Origin: Armatimonadia bacterium
GTDB taxonomy: Bacteria; Armatimonadota; Zipacnadia; Zipacnadales; JABUFB01
NCBI GenBank assembly: GCA_039679385.1
Contig: JBDKVB010000091.1
Coordinates: forward strand, 1-64,000
Direction: 5' to 3'
Length of the DNA: 64,000 nt
In this document: positions 1-9,339 of the stretch, piece after piece
Numbering within the stretch: the first letter of the stretch is position 1
Layout of the letters: each line of letters starts with the position of its first letter
Translations under genes and position numbers: made by a program
The notes under the pieces: generated by a model
What the model was told of the DNA's origin: nothing
The model's input: only the letters and a program-made list of their open reading frames with translations
Database searches by the model: none

Positions 1-172
1 GGGCAGCCAGAACACCTGGGGAGGATGGCCGCGCTGGACGACGAACTCAACACTGAGGAGCCAGACCCTGCAACTGAAGCCCGAGGGGCGTTTCAGGCCC
101 TGCAGGTTAGTTTTGGGCCCCTACGGGCTTGCCGATCCGCTTCGATTCGTGACTGCACAAAAGGAGAAAGCC
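1..172. other. Window edge, no assignable gene
   Basis: No gene can be called here with confidence. One plus-strand frame reaches a stop at 54-56 and could be the tail of an upstream gene; the other two stay open. An AAGGAG ribosome-binding site at 161-166 belongs to the gene that starts at 173. Confidence 0.4.
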
Positions 173-2710
173 ATGCCGAAGGGACTCATTCTGTCGATCC
201 TGCTCGTCTCGGCGAGCGTCGCCGTTGCGGCAGTGAAGCCCGGTGAGAACCTCCTGATCAACGGTGGGTTCGAGGGCGAGCAGCTCAGCTTTCCGATGTT
301 CTGGGAGAAGGGCGGTAGCAATACCGGCTTCAACCCGACCGGCGGGCCCGGCAACACCGGCGCGGTGGTATTCAGCAATCCGGAGGGGCTCAAAGGGATC
401 CGGTCCACCTGCCGCCAGTACGACCAGCAGATCATCGCCGGCGAGACGTACAAGCTGAGCGCCTACGTCAAGACCCAGGGCTTCAGGAGCAGTCATTGCG
501 GCATCATCGTCCACAACAACGGCTGGTACAAGGAGAGCGGCATCAAGTCGTTCCCCGAGACCAGCGACGGCTGGCAGTACCTCGAGCAGACCTTCAAGCT
601 GCAGGAGAGCAAGGACAGCGTCTACGGGGTAGCGATCTTCGCTGTCGACTACGTCGGCGAGATCCAGTTCGCCCAGGTCAAGCTGGAGGCCATCAGCCCG
701 GCCGCGCTGGCCGGGAGTTCGGCTTCGCGGCTCCTGGCCGAGCAGAACCGCCCCCGACTCGTGGCCTGGGAGCCACTGCTCAACCAGATCCCCCTAACCG
801 ATCCCAAGATGACCTTCCGCTTCTTCGGCAAGCCGGAGCGCGCCCTCACCGAGTACGAGTGCGTCTACACGGTCGACGACAAGACAGTGCGCAGATACCC
901 TCTCGCGCGTGAACTCAACAGTGTGGATCTGTCGGGGCTCGCCGCGGGCGACCACAGGCTTGACGTCGCGGTCGTCGATCGTGCCACGCAGGAGAAGGTA
1001 TTCGACGCTACGCACGTCATTACGTTGACGGCGCTTCCCGAGGTCGACGTCTCCGCGCACCGACGGCTCAACAACCTGGTGGTGGAAGTGCTGGCGCAGC
1101 CGCTGCAGGCCACAGCCGAACCGCAGCGTTTCGAGTTCAGCACCGTCCGGGACGGCTGGGTGTTCATCAAGCTCGAGACTGGGGCGGAGGACCCCGGATT
1201 GAAGGCCGTCCTCGAGACCGAGGACACCGTCATCACCGCCGCTACCGATCGCCGTGAAGCCTTCCGCGACCTGCCCCGGGGGAAGCATCGCCTCGTGGTC
1301 AGCGGTGCGGCCTCGGGCGGGAAGATCGTGGTACGGTCCATCGCCGAGATCTTCAACTACCCGGCCTGTGCTAGCAGTCAGGTTCCGCAGAACGGCAAAT
1401 ACGATTGGGACTTCCACGTCAAGCACGTCTTCCCGGCGGTGACCACTCTCAACGGTGGCAACGTCCCCGAGGAGCACCGCGCGGACGTGCGCCGCATGGG
1501 ACTGAAGTGGCTCGCGAACGTCGGCACGACCGACCCGAAAGACGCCGCTGACCTCGTCGCACGAATGTCGGCAAGCCCCGGCATGACGGCGCCCTGGTAC
1601 GACGGGTTCACCGCCGACGAACAGTTCTTCGGCCGCCCCGGCCTGGCACACTACACCGAGGCACTGCGACTTCTCAAGAACCCTCAGAACCGGCTGGTCT
1701 ACACGTGGATCGTCGGCAAGCCCGGGCTGCCCGGCATGCACAACGACTTCATGAGCGCAGCATTGAACGCCTCACGGGGACGGGGACGCCTGCTCTTCGA
1801 GGCCTACTGCCACAGCCGTCCCAGCGAGGAAGACGCCGTCAGCTACCTCAAGGACCGCGTCGTCGACACGATGGAGCGGTTTGGCGAGTACTTCCCCAAG
1901 GTCGCTGCGGGCACGGGAATGCTCTTCGGCAACTTCAACCAGGTCCCCATCATCTCCCTCGACGTGAACCCGGAGGTGGACTACAAGTACTACCTCGACA
2001 TGCAGCTCAACCTGGCTGCCAACCATCCGGCCTTCCGGGATCTGGGTATGACCGGGTACTGGGGGAGCTACTACGACGACGAGGAGCTGTACCGCTGGTC
2101 CTTCCGTCTGCTGCGCCACTACTGTGTCGAGGGCAACACGGAGATGCTCTCGAAGACGTACGGGTACCGCTACTCGCCCGGGCACCTCAGCAACTGCGAT
2201 TTCGCTGCCGGGCTCGAGCACTGGACTGCGGACCCGGCGGGCGCTATCCGGGCCGACAGCTTCGCCGGCTACGGGAAGGGCAGCGAAGGCCGCTGGGGCG
2301 GCGCCAGCGAGACGGGGGACACTTTCTGCGTCTTCACCCGCGGTGAGGGCCGCCCGAACACGCTCACCCAGACCGCCACGGGCCTGACCCCGGGCAAGAC
2401 CTACACGCTCCAGTTTGTCACCGCCGACCACAAGGACATGGTCGCGCACAAGGTCGATCCCAAGCAGCACAAGCTAGCCGCCGTCCTCGGCGCTGGTGCG
2501 GAGGTCCTTCCCGAGAAGTCCTATGTCTTCGTCGACGGGCGCAACTCCGGCTCGAAGAAAGACGACGGACTGGTCCGGATCAACCTGCACCATATCCGCT
2601 TCCGCGCCACCGCCCCTTCCTTCACGGTGACCTTCACAGACGCTGCGGCCGAGCCGGGAACGGAGACCGCACTCAACTACATCATGCTCAAGCCGTACTT
2701 CGAGGACTAG
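173..2710 (+). CDS. Secreted protein with carbohydrate-binding-like N- and C-terminal domains
   Basis: This is an 845-residue exported protein. The start at 173 is chosen because AAGGAG lies six bases upstream and the product then begins with a classic signal peptide (MPKGLILSILLVSASVAVAA). Just after it, NLLINGGFEGE opens a jelly-roll segment typical of CBM4/9-like carbohydrate-binding modules. A second such segment begins near residue 695 (SNCDFAAGLEHW). The middle of the chain, roughly residues 410-680, is rich in Trp, Tyr and Asp (YWGSYYDDEELYRWSF) and could be a glycoside-hydrolase-like barrel, but I recognise no catalytic signature. It is probably an outer-surface or extracellular polysaccharide-active protein. 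It stands alone, with 227 bases before the next gene. The function of the central region is unknown. Confidence 0.75.
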   Translation: MPKGLILSILLVSASVAVAAVKPGENLLINGGFEGEQLSFPMFWEKGGSNTGFNPTGGPGNTGAVVFSNPEGLKGIRSTCRQYDQQIIAGETYKLSAYVKTQGFRSSHCGIIVHNNGWYKESGIKSFPETSDGWQYLEQTFKLQESKDSVYGVAIFAVDYVGEIQFAQVKLEAISPAALAGSSASRLLAEQNRPRLVAWEPLLNQIPLTDPKMTFRFFGKPERALTEYECVYTVDDKTVRRYPLARELNSVDLSGLAAGDHRLDVAVVDRATQEKVFDATHVITLTALPEVDVSAHRRLNNLVVEVLAQPLQATAEPQRFEFSTVRDGWVFIKLETGAEDPGLKAVLETEDTVITAATDRREAFRDLPRGKHRLVVSGAASGGKIVVRSIAEIFNYPACASSQVPQNGKYDWDFHVKHVFPAVTTLNGGNVPEEHRADVRRMGLKWLANVGTTDPKDAADLVARMSASPGMTAPWYDGFTADEQFFGRPGLAHYTEALRLLKNPQNRLVYTWIVGKPGLPGMHNDFMSAALNASRGRGRLLFEAYCHSRPSEEDAVSYLKDRVVDTMERFGEYFPKVAAGTGMLFGNFNQVPIISLDVNPEVDYKYYLDMQLNLAANHPAFRDLGMTGYWGSYYDDEELYRWSFRLLRHYCVEGNTEMLSKTYGYRYSPGHLSNCDFAAGLEHWTADPAGAIRADSFAGYGKGSEGRWGGASETGDTFCVFTRGEGRPNTLTQTATGLTPGKTYTLQFVTADHKDMVAHKVDPKQHKLAAVLGAGAEVLPEKSYVFVDGRNSGSKKDDGLVRINLHHIRFRATAPSFTVTFTDAAAEPGTETALNYIMLKPYFED

Positions 2711-2800
2711 GTGCGCCTGGCCGCCGATGGGGTTCTGCCTGTGTATCGACTATGGGTCGCCCCCGTCGGCGCTTAGGCCGAAGGTCCAGTGACGGCAGAC

Positions 2801-2845
2801 GATCTGTCGGTGCCGGCCGAGGAGGGTGGCCGGCACCGACAGATC
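2801..2845 (+). promoter_or_regulatory. Perfect 18-bp stem with 9-nt loop ahead of the P-type ATPase gene
   Basis: The arms at 2801-2818 and 2828-2845 are exact reverse complements (left arm GATCTGTCGGTGCCGGCC), with loop GAGGAGGGT. No T-run follows, so it is not a standard intrinsic terminator. It lies 92 bases before the ATPase start. It may be a leader RNA structure, an operator or a terminator of the upstream gene. The choice cannot be settled from sequence. Confidence 0.8.
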
Positions 2846-2937
2846 CTGGGGCCCCGCGGTCTTCGGAGTGAGTTGGTGGACCACGGTATCGTTCTGCTCA
2901 AGGGGCGGCAAAGAGGGGCGATGAGGGAGGCCGGGTC

Positions 2938-5487
2938 ATGACTGGCTCGCAACCACTGGAAGCCTTCTGGAGTGTTCCGGACGCTGACGTCCTGGAGGCC
3001 GTCTCCGCCACGCCACAGGGACTGTCGCCGGCGGAGGCCCGGCGACGCCTCACGCAGTTCGGGCCCAACAGCCTCAAGGCTGAGAAATCGGCTACCGCCG
3101 TGGGCCTGTTCCTGAAGCAGTTCACGAGCCCCCTGGTCCTTCTGCTGCTCATCGCGGCCATTCTGTCCGCCTTCCTGGGCGACGTCACCGACATGGCCAT
3201 CATCCTGCTCATCGTGCTCACGAGTGGGGTGCTCAGCTTCTTCCAGGAACGCGGGGCAGTCAATGCCGTCGCGAAGCTGCTGGCTATCGTTGAGGTCACA
3301 GTAGCGGTCACGCGCGACGGCAAGGCCGAGGATATCCCCCTCGAGGAGATCGTCCGCGGCGATGTCGTCGAGCTCAACGCCGGTGACGTCATCCCCGGCG
3401 ACTGTCGCCTCCTGTCCTCGAAAGACCTGTATGTCGACGAAGCCGCCCTCACGGGTGAAACGTACCCGGAGGAGAAGCAGGTCGGCACCCTCCCGGCCGA
3501 CACCGCGCTCGGCCAGCGCACCAACACGCTCTACATGGGGACCCACGTAGTCAGCGGCAATGCCCAAGCTCTGGTTGTGGCCACCGGCATGGCCACTGAG
3601 TTCGGGAAGGTGTCCCAGCGTCTGACGCACCGGCGGCCTGAGACTGAGTTCGAGCAGGGGGTGCGGCGCTTCGGTTCCCTCCTGATGGAGCTCACGCTGG
3701 TGATGGTTCTCGCCATCTTCGCGATCAATGTCTTCCTGAAGCATGACGTGAAGGTGCTCGACTCCTTCATGTTCGCGCTGGCCATCGCGGTAGGTCTGAC
3801 GCCTCAACTACTCCCTGCGATCATCACCATCAACCTCGCCCATGGCGCCCGTCAGATGGCCGAACAGAAGGTCATCGTCAAGCGCCTCGTCTCCATCGAG
3901 GACTTCGGGAGCATGACCGTCCTGTGCTCGGACAAGACCGGGACACTGACCGAGGGGAAGGTGACACTCCGATCGGCGCTCGACGTCAACGGCCAAGATA
4001 GTGAGCGCGTGCTCACCTACGCCTACCTCAACTCGGTGTACGAAACCGGCTTTAGCAACCCTATTGACGAGGCTATCCGCAGCTTCCGCGATCTCGACAG
4101 CTCTGCCTACGAGAAGCTTGACGAGGTGCCCTATGACTTCTTGCGCAAACGCCTGAGCATCCTGGTGTGCCACGAAGGGCCTACTGGAGCCGACGCGCAG
4201 CGGGTTCTCATCACCAAAGGCGCTCTGCAGAACGTACTGGAGGTGTGCACCGACGCCGAGACCGCTCCCGGCACGGTGGGCAGTCTTGCCAGTGTGCAGC
4301 GGCAAGTGGATGACCATTTCGCGCAACTGAGCAGCGAGGGCTGTCGCGTACTCGGCCTCGCCTATCGCAACCTGGACGCGGACGTTGTCACCAAGGCGGA
4401 CGAGACCCGTATGACGTTCCTCGGTCTGCTGGTCTTCTTCGATCCCCCCAAGGCAGACGTTGGCCGGACTATCGTTGAGTTGGCGCAGTTGGGCATCAGC
4501 CTCAAGATCATCACGGGCGACAACCCGCTGGTAGCCACGAGCGTCAGCCGGCAAGTCGGCATGGCCGACCCCGTGGTTCTCTCCGGGGCGCAACTCAGGA
4601 TGATGGGCGATGCCGCCCTGTGGGGGCGGGTCGGCCAGGTGGATGTCTTCGCAGAGATCGAGCCGAACCAGAAAGAGCGCATCATCCTCGCACTGCGCAA
4701 GGCAGGCCACATCGTCGGCTACATCGGGGATGGTATCAACGACGCCTCAGCGCTACACGCTGCCGATGTCGGTCTCTCCGTGGAAAGCGGCGTTGACGTC
4801 GCCAAGAACGCCGCCGACATCGTGCTGCTCGAACACAGTCTGGAAGTCCTGGTGCATGGCGTCAGAGCCGGGCGCGCAACCTTCGCTAACACGCTCAAGT
4901 ACGTCTTCATGGCCACGAGCGCCAACTTCGGCAATATGTTCAGTATGGCGGGCGCCTCGCTCTTCCTGCGCTTCTTGCCGCTCTTGCCCAAGCAGATCCT
5001 GCTAACCAACCTGCTGACCGACTTCCCCGAGATGACCATCGCAACCGATGGCGTCGACCCGGAACTGGTCGACAAGCCTCGGCGCTGGAACCTCCGCTTC
5101 ATTCGTGATTTCATGATCGTCTTCGGCCTACTCAGCTCAGTCTTCGACTATATGACCTTTGGCGTCTTGATCCTGCTGCTGCACGCCTCGCCGGAGCAGT
5201 TCCGTAGCGGCTGGTTCCTGGAGTCAGTAGCCTCGGCCGCACTCGTGGTCTTGGTCATTCGCACGCGTCGCACAGTCTTCAGGAGCATGCCGAGCAAGCC
5301 GCTTCTGTTCGCAACCTTGGCCTGCGTCGCGGCTGCGGCCCTCTTGCCGCTGACCCCGCTGGGTCCGCTCCTGGGCTTCGCAGTCCTGCCGATAGGGTGG
5401 ACCGGTCTCATGCTCGCCATCGTGGCCCTCTACGTCGCAGCCGCAGAGATCGCCAAGGCCAGGTTCTACCAGCGGACGCACCTGTGA
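2938..5487 (+). CDS. mgtA: P-type ATPase, magnesium-translocating type (P3B)
   Basis: This 849-residue P-type ATPase probably imports Mg2+ across the inner membrane. The phosphorylated aspartate is D332 in SDKTGTLTEGK. The nucleotide-domain signature TGDNP starts at residue 526, and the hinge GDGINDASAL starts at 597. The membrane motif GLTPQLLPAIITINLAHGA matches the MgtA/MgtB group (usual form LTPELLPMIV), unlike the CPx motif of copper or zinc pumps. The TGET actuator motif is present (LTGETYPEE). Six C-terminal membrane segments follow. Length is close to the usual 850-900 residues. A GGGAGG ribosome-binding site lies just upstream. The unusual hairpin at 2801-2845 may regulate it. Substrate is inferred from family membership. 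Confidence 0.88.
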   Translation: MTGSQPLEAFWSVPDADVLEAVSATPQGLSPAEARRRLTQFGPNSLKAEKSATAVGLFLKQFTSPLVLLLLIAAILSAFLGDVTDMAIILLIVLTSGVLSFFQERGAVNAVAKLLAIVEVTVAVTRDGKAEDIPLEEIVRGDVVELNAGDVIPGDCRLLSSKDLYVDEAALTGETYPEEKQVGTLPADTALGQRTNTLYMGTHVVSGNAQALVVATGMATEFGKVSQRLTHRRPETEFEQGVRRFGSLLMELTLVMVLAIFAINVFLKHDVKVLDSFMFALAIAVGLTPQLLPAIITINLAHGARQMAEQKVIVKRLVSIEDFGSMTVLCSDKTGTLTEGKVTLRSALDVNGQDSERVLTYAYLNSVYETGFSNPIDEAIRSFRDLDSSAYEKLDEVPYDFLRKRLSILVCHEGPTGADAQRVLITKGALQNVLEVCTDAETAPGTVGSLASVQRQVDDHFAQLSSEGCRVLGLAYRNLDADVVTKADETRMTFLGLLVFFDPPKADVGRTIVELAQLGISLKIITGDNPLVATSVSRQVGMADPVVLSGAQLRMMGDAALWGRVGQVDVFAEIEPNQKERIILALRKAGHIVGYIGDGINDASALHAADVGLSVESGVDVAKNAADIVLLEHSLEVLVHGVRAGRATFANTLKYVFMATSANFGNMFSMAGASLFLRFLPLLPKQILLTNLLTDFPEMTIATDGVDPELVDKPRRWNLRFIRDFMIVFGLLSSVFDYMTFGVLILLLHASPEQFRSGWFLESVASAALVVLVIRTRRTVFRSMPSKPLLFATLACVAAAALLPLTPLGPLLGFAVLPIGWTGLMLAIVALYVAAAEIAKARFYQRTHL

Positions 5488-5745
5488 GCTGAGGCACTCT
5501 GAGCTCTCCTTAGTGTCGCGTCAGGTGGTCGCCATGCCATCGGGGCGGACGGTGCCCAACAGGTGGCAGTGCGAGTGGTGGCGAATCTTCGGTAGGTCGC
5601 CGTGCAGGTGATGCCAGGAATCTGGAAGAGATTGCATGGGGGTAGCCGCCTGCCGTCCTCGCCGGTCTGTGTGGAACCCGTCAAAGCCTATCTGCGCTAT
5701 GGGTAACATCGACCGGCCATTGTGGCCACACCAGGGGAGGATCCC
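5488..5745. other. Intergenic stretch without a convincing gene
   Basis: This 258-base gap separates the ATPase from the efflux operon. Minus-strand open frames of 62 and 72 codons lie here, but neither has a ribosome-binding site or a recognisable family. A GGGGAGG site at its right end serves the gene at 5746. I see no clear promoter or terminator. Confidence 0.4.
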
Positions 5746-7047
5746 ATGCGCATCGGATCATGGCTGTCAGGTGCACTCTTGGTGATGGTCTGCGGTTCGC
5801 TCCTGGCAGCGGGCGAGGTCTCGGTACTGACTGAGCAGGCAGTGGTGGAGCAGGCCCTGGCGCAGCACCCCTTCCTCCAGATGGCTCGGGCCGAAGCGGC
5901 GATGGCCGGTTCCCGCACCGATATGGCCCGCTCCGAGGCCAGGGCTCAGGTCTCGGTCAACGGATATGCCGGCCTGTCGAACATGGGCAACAACCTGCCG
6001 ATCCCCGGTGTAATGCCTCAGGCCATCCTGCAGTCGCAGGATCGGGCGTCGCTCGATCTGAATGCCACGGCCATGCTGCCGATCTCCACGGGAGGGCGCA
6101 TCGAGAGCGCTATCAGGGCGGTGGAGCTCGCCGCCTCCGCTGCCGAGGATGCACTGGCCGCAACACGTGTGGAGGTCGCTTACGAGGCTCGAGCAGCGTA
6201 TGCTGACTGGCGAGCAGCCCTGGCCATGGAGAAGGTCGCCCAGGATGCTCTGGTAGCGCAACAGAAGCAGTTGATGCTATCGCAGCACCTGTTCGATGTG
6301 GGGAAGATCCCCAAGTTCGACCTCTTGCGCACCGAGGCGACGGAGGCCGGTGTGCAGCAGCAGCTCGCCAACGCACGGGCGGAGATCTCGGTGGCGACAG
6401 CTCGGCTCCTGCAAGCGATGGGCGCCTCCAACATCACGCTGGGCGTGCCCGCTGAGGAGGGGCTCCTGGGCCCGCCAGTGGACGTCTTGCCGACCGCGCT
6501 TGCCTCACGGCCCGACCTCCTGGCAGCCCGCAAGCAGGTCGCAGCGGCGAAGGCCACGGTCCAGGCCAGACAGGCATCATACAAGCCTCAGTGGTATGGG
6601 ATGGCCATGCTGGATGGTCTGGTACCCTCCTCCATGGATACCTCTGTTGGGATCACGGCAGGCATCGTGGTGGGGTTGCCTGTGGTGGATGGTGGACGTC
6701 GGCAGGCTGAAGTGCGGGAAGCCGACCAGTCCCTTGCCAGGGCGGCGGCAGCAGTCGCTGCGCTTGAGCAGCAGGTCAGGGCCGAAGTCATCACCGCCGA
6801 GGCCAGGGCCGGTGCGGCAAGGCAGAACCTTGAGACCGCCGCCAGTCAGGTGAGAGCGGCCGAGGAAGCCTACAGGGTGGCACAGGTGCGCTACGAGGCC
6901 GGCAAGAGCATCATCCTTGAGGTCCTCGATGCTCTCCGAGCGCAGACGGAGGCACAGCAGAGCCTCGTGGTCGCGCGTGCACAGTACGCAAAGGCCCTTG
7001 CTGACATATACCGTGCCACGGGTCTGGTCGGCCCGCCAAGAGGATGA
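5746..7047 (+). CDS. TolC-family outer-membrane efflux protein
   Basis: This is a 433-residue outer-membrane channel subunit for a tripartite efflux pump. The start at 5746 follows GGGGAGG by seven bases and gives a signal peptide (MRIGSWLSGALLVMVCGSLLAAG). The rest shows the two long Ala/Gln/Arg-rich helical repeats of the OEP/TolC family, for example VEQALAQHPFLQMARAEA early and VRAAEEAYRVAQVRYEAGK near the C terminus. The latter closely matches the conserved second-repeat motif. It is the first gene of a four-gene operon with a membrane-fusion protein, an RND pump and a YHS-domain lipoprotein, with 27 bases to the next gene. The neighbours suggest metal or drug export. Confidence 0.9.
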   Translation: MRIGSWLSGALLVMVCGSLLAAGEVSVLTEQAVVEQALAQHPFLQMARAEAAMAGSRTDMARSEARAQVSVNGYAGLSNMGNNLPIPGVMPQAILQSQDRASLDLNATAMLPISTGGRIESAIRAVELAASAAEDALAATRVEVAYEARAAYADWRAALAMEKVAQDALVAQQKQLMLSQHLFDVGKIPKFDLLRTEATEAGVQQQLANARAEISVATARLLQAMGASNITLGVPAEEGLLGPPVDVLPTALASRPDLLAARKQVAAAKATVQARQASYKPQWYGMAMLDGLVPSSMDTSVGITAGIVVGLPVVDGGRRQAEVREADQSLARAAAAVAALEQQVRAEVITAEARAGAARQNLETAASQVRAAEEAYRVAQVRYEAGKSIILEVLDALRAQTEAQQSLVVARAQYAKALADIYRATGLVGPPRG

Positions 7048-7074
7048 CCCCGGAGCTCACGGGAGGAGGCACCG

Positions 7075-9339
7075 ATGCGCAACATCTTCCTCTTGGTCGT
7101 GGCAGTGAGCATCTCCTCGTGTGCGGGCGCTGGTGCCGCTCCCGTGTCGGCCCGGGCCGGGAAGTTCAGCCTCGAGGTCTCCTCCGAGCCATACCCCCCC
7201 AAGTCCGGTAGTAACGCTTTCACCATCTCAGTCACCGAGGGGGGCAAGCCTGCTACGGGCGTTGCTGTCAAACTCCATGTGGACATGCTGGGCATGCCGA
7301 TGCCCGCCGACTTCGAAGCTGTGCCAGGAGGCAACCCCGGCCAGTACGTCGCCACCGTCAGTCTGGGCATGGCGGGCAAGTGGAAGCTCACTGTTGCGGT
7401 GAAGCAGATGGCCGGCATGGCGATGGCGGGCGATGGGGAAGCACACTTCCTCATCGAGACAGACAGGAGCATCACGGCAGAGACCGGCGGCCCCTCGCCG
7501 TGGAAGCGAGGCCTTGGCCTCGTTCTGGGGGCTGGGCTCCTGATCGGCCTTGTGCTCCTCCTCCGTCACCTCAGGCTTCCACACGGTGCGAGAGGGGTCA
7601 TCATCGGGTTACTCACCCTCGCCGTCGTTGCCGTGGGCACCTGGTGGGTCGTGCGCAAGTACCGCGACCCCAAGGTGGCCACGGTCATCGCCTCGGCCAT
7701 GATGGACATGGAGGCCATGCAGGCGACTGCGGCTGCCACGCCGGTGAAGACCGAGCGGCTGCGCCCTCGGGCCTTCCAGGCCAAGGCGACCTACACGGCC
7801 ACTGTCGTCGCCGACGTGGAGGAGGAGGTTTACCCGAGAGTGACGGGGCGTCTGGTGGAGATGCCACTGTATCCCGGTGATCGAGTGGGAGCCGGTCAGG
7901 TCGTGGCCCGCCTCGACACCGCCGAGCTTGCCTCCAGGGAGGCGCAGGCGGTGGCGGGACGTGAGAGCGCCTCACGTTCCGTCGAGGCTACAAGGGCCGA
8001 GGTGTCCTCTGCACGAGCCGGTCAGGGCCGTTCGGCCAAGGCCGTGGAGCAGGCTCGCACCGGTGTTCAGGAGGCTCTCTCGGGCGCACAGAGCGCCGAG
8101 GGGGCAGTGCGGGCGATGGAGGGAGAACTGGCCGAGGCAGGGGAGATGAAACGGGAAGCCGAGAGCGCTGTGGCCTCCGCCCAGGCTGCCGTCGAGCAAG
8201 CTCAGCAGATGGTAGTGCAGGCCGAGGGCGAGGTGGACAGCGCCCAGGCTGACGCAACCTACTGGCATACCGAGATCGCCAGGGAGCAGACGCTCTTCGG
8301 CAAGGGTGCCATCTCCAGAGAGGAGCTGGACCGGGAGGCTTCTCAGGCCGCTACTGCCGGTGCGAAGCTCAAGCAAGCCCGGGCTGCACTGAAGGCCGCC
8401 GAGATGGGGGTGACCCGAGCACGGAGGGACCAGGAGCAGGCACAGATCCGGGTGGCAGCGGCGAGCGCAAAGGTGCGAACCGCTGAGGCGAAGGTCGCTC
8501 AGGCGAGGTCGGACCACGGCAGCGCCCTCGCCAGGGTCGCCCAGGCCCGAGCGGGGGTTGGCACCGCCCTCGCCGATGTGGAAGCCGCATCTGCCGGAGT
8601 GAGGGCGGCAGCCTCAAAGGTGGGGGTCGCCACCGCGCAGGAGACACAGGCACGGGCGGCCCTGACGGAGGCTAGCGTCATCCGTGGCTACACGACCATC
8701 CGTGCCGCCAATGCGGGAATCGTGACCGCCCGCCTGGTATCGCCGGGCGTCCTCGTGCAGCCGGGGACGGCAGTCCTGCGCATCGCCAAGACCGACTTCG
8801 TACGCCTGCAGGCTCCGCTGTCGGATGCGGATCTGCGTCTCGTCCGCAAGGGGGCTCCCGTCCTGGCCTGGGCGTCGGATGACCCGCAGACGCCGGTCGT
8901 GGGAGAGGTCACCACCCTGTTCCCTGCCCGTGATCCCATGGCACGGACGGGCATCGTGGAGGCCCGCCTCGAGAACCCGGACAGCCGTCTGGTGCCGGGG
9001 CAGACCGTGCGCCTGGAAGTGAGCCTGGGGGACGAGGGCTCTCTGCTGTCCGTCCCGACGTCCGCCCTCTCCATGCGGGAGGGAAAGGCCTCCGTGTTCG
9101 TCGCCGTACAGGACAACGGACGGCTCATCGCGCGGCGGGTCACTGTGGAGACGGGGAGCTACGCCAACGACCGCACGGAGATCCTGTCAGGCCTCAAATC
9201 GGGGGCAGACGTGATCGTCCTCGGCTACGACAACCTGCGTGACGGGGACCCCGTCACCCTTGCCGATAGCGTGATCCAGGCACCGCCCGTCGGTAACAGT
9301 AGTGCGGAGCGCTCGCCCCACTCCGGGCATGGGGAGTGA
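7075..9339 (+). CDS. RND membrane-fusion protein with extra N-terminal FixH/YtkA-like domain
   Basis: This is a 754-residue periplasmic adaptor, about twice the usual length. The order is: signal peptide (MRNIFLLVVAVSISSCAGAG); a beta-rich domain at about residues 25-130 with the look of FixH/YtkA-like domains (VAVKLHVDMLGMPMPADFEAVPGGNPGQY split by gaps in other families); a membrane region at about 145-200; then a HlyD-type adaptor. The adaptor has a lipoyl half near 240-290, a very long Ala/Glu/Gln-rich coiled-coil hairpin (about 290-530), the second lipoyl half and beta-barrel to about 730. Methionine-rich stretches (KQMAGMAMAG, AMMDMEAMQ) hint at copper or silver. The stop overlaps the RND start by one base, so translation is coupled. 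Confidence 0.88.
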   Translation: MRNIFLLVVAVSISSCAGAGAAPVSARAGKFSLEVSSEPYPPKSGSNAFTISVTEGGKPATGVAVKLHVDMLGMPMPADFEAVPGGNPGQYVATVSLGMAGKWKLTVAVKQMAGMAMAGDGEAHFLIETDRSITAETGGPSPWKRGLGLVLGAGLLIGLVLLLRHLRLPHGARGVIIGLLTLAVVAVGTWWVVRKYRDPKVATVIASAMMDMEAMQATAAATPVKTERLRPRAFQAKATYTATVVADVEEEVYPRVTGRLVEMPLYPGDRVGAGQVVARLDTAELASREAQAVAGRESASRSVEATRAEVSSARAGQGRSAKAVEQARTGVQEALSGAQSAEGAVRAMEGELAEAGEMKREAESAVASAQAAVEQAQQMVVQAEGEVDSAQADATYWHTEIAREQTLFGKGAISREELDREASQAATAGAKLKQARAALKAAEMGVTRARRDQEQAQIRVAAASAKVRTAEAKVAQARSDHGSALARVAQARAGVGTALADVEAASAGVRAAASKVGVATAQETQARAALTEASVIRGYTTIRAANAGIVTARLVSPGVLVQPGTAVLRIAKTDFVRLQAPLSDADLRLVRKGAPVLAWASDDPQTPVVGEVTTLFPARDPMARTGIVEARLENPDSRLVPGQTVRLEVSLGDEGSLLSVPTSALSMREGKASVFVAVQDNGRLIARRVTVETGSYANDRTEILSGLKSGADVIVLGYDNLRDGDPVTLADSVIQAPPVGNSSAERSPHSGHGE

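Noticed and set aside
5466-5709. Two overlapping minus-strand frames of 62 and 72 codons after the ATPase gene
   Set aside because: No ribosome-binding site, no family pattern, and one overlaps the end of the ATPase gene.
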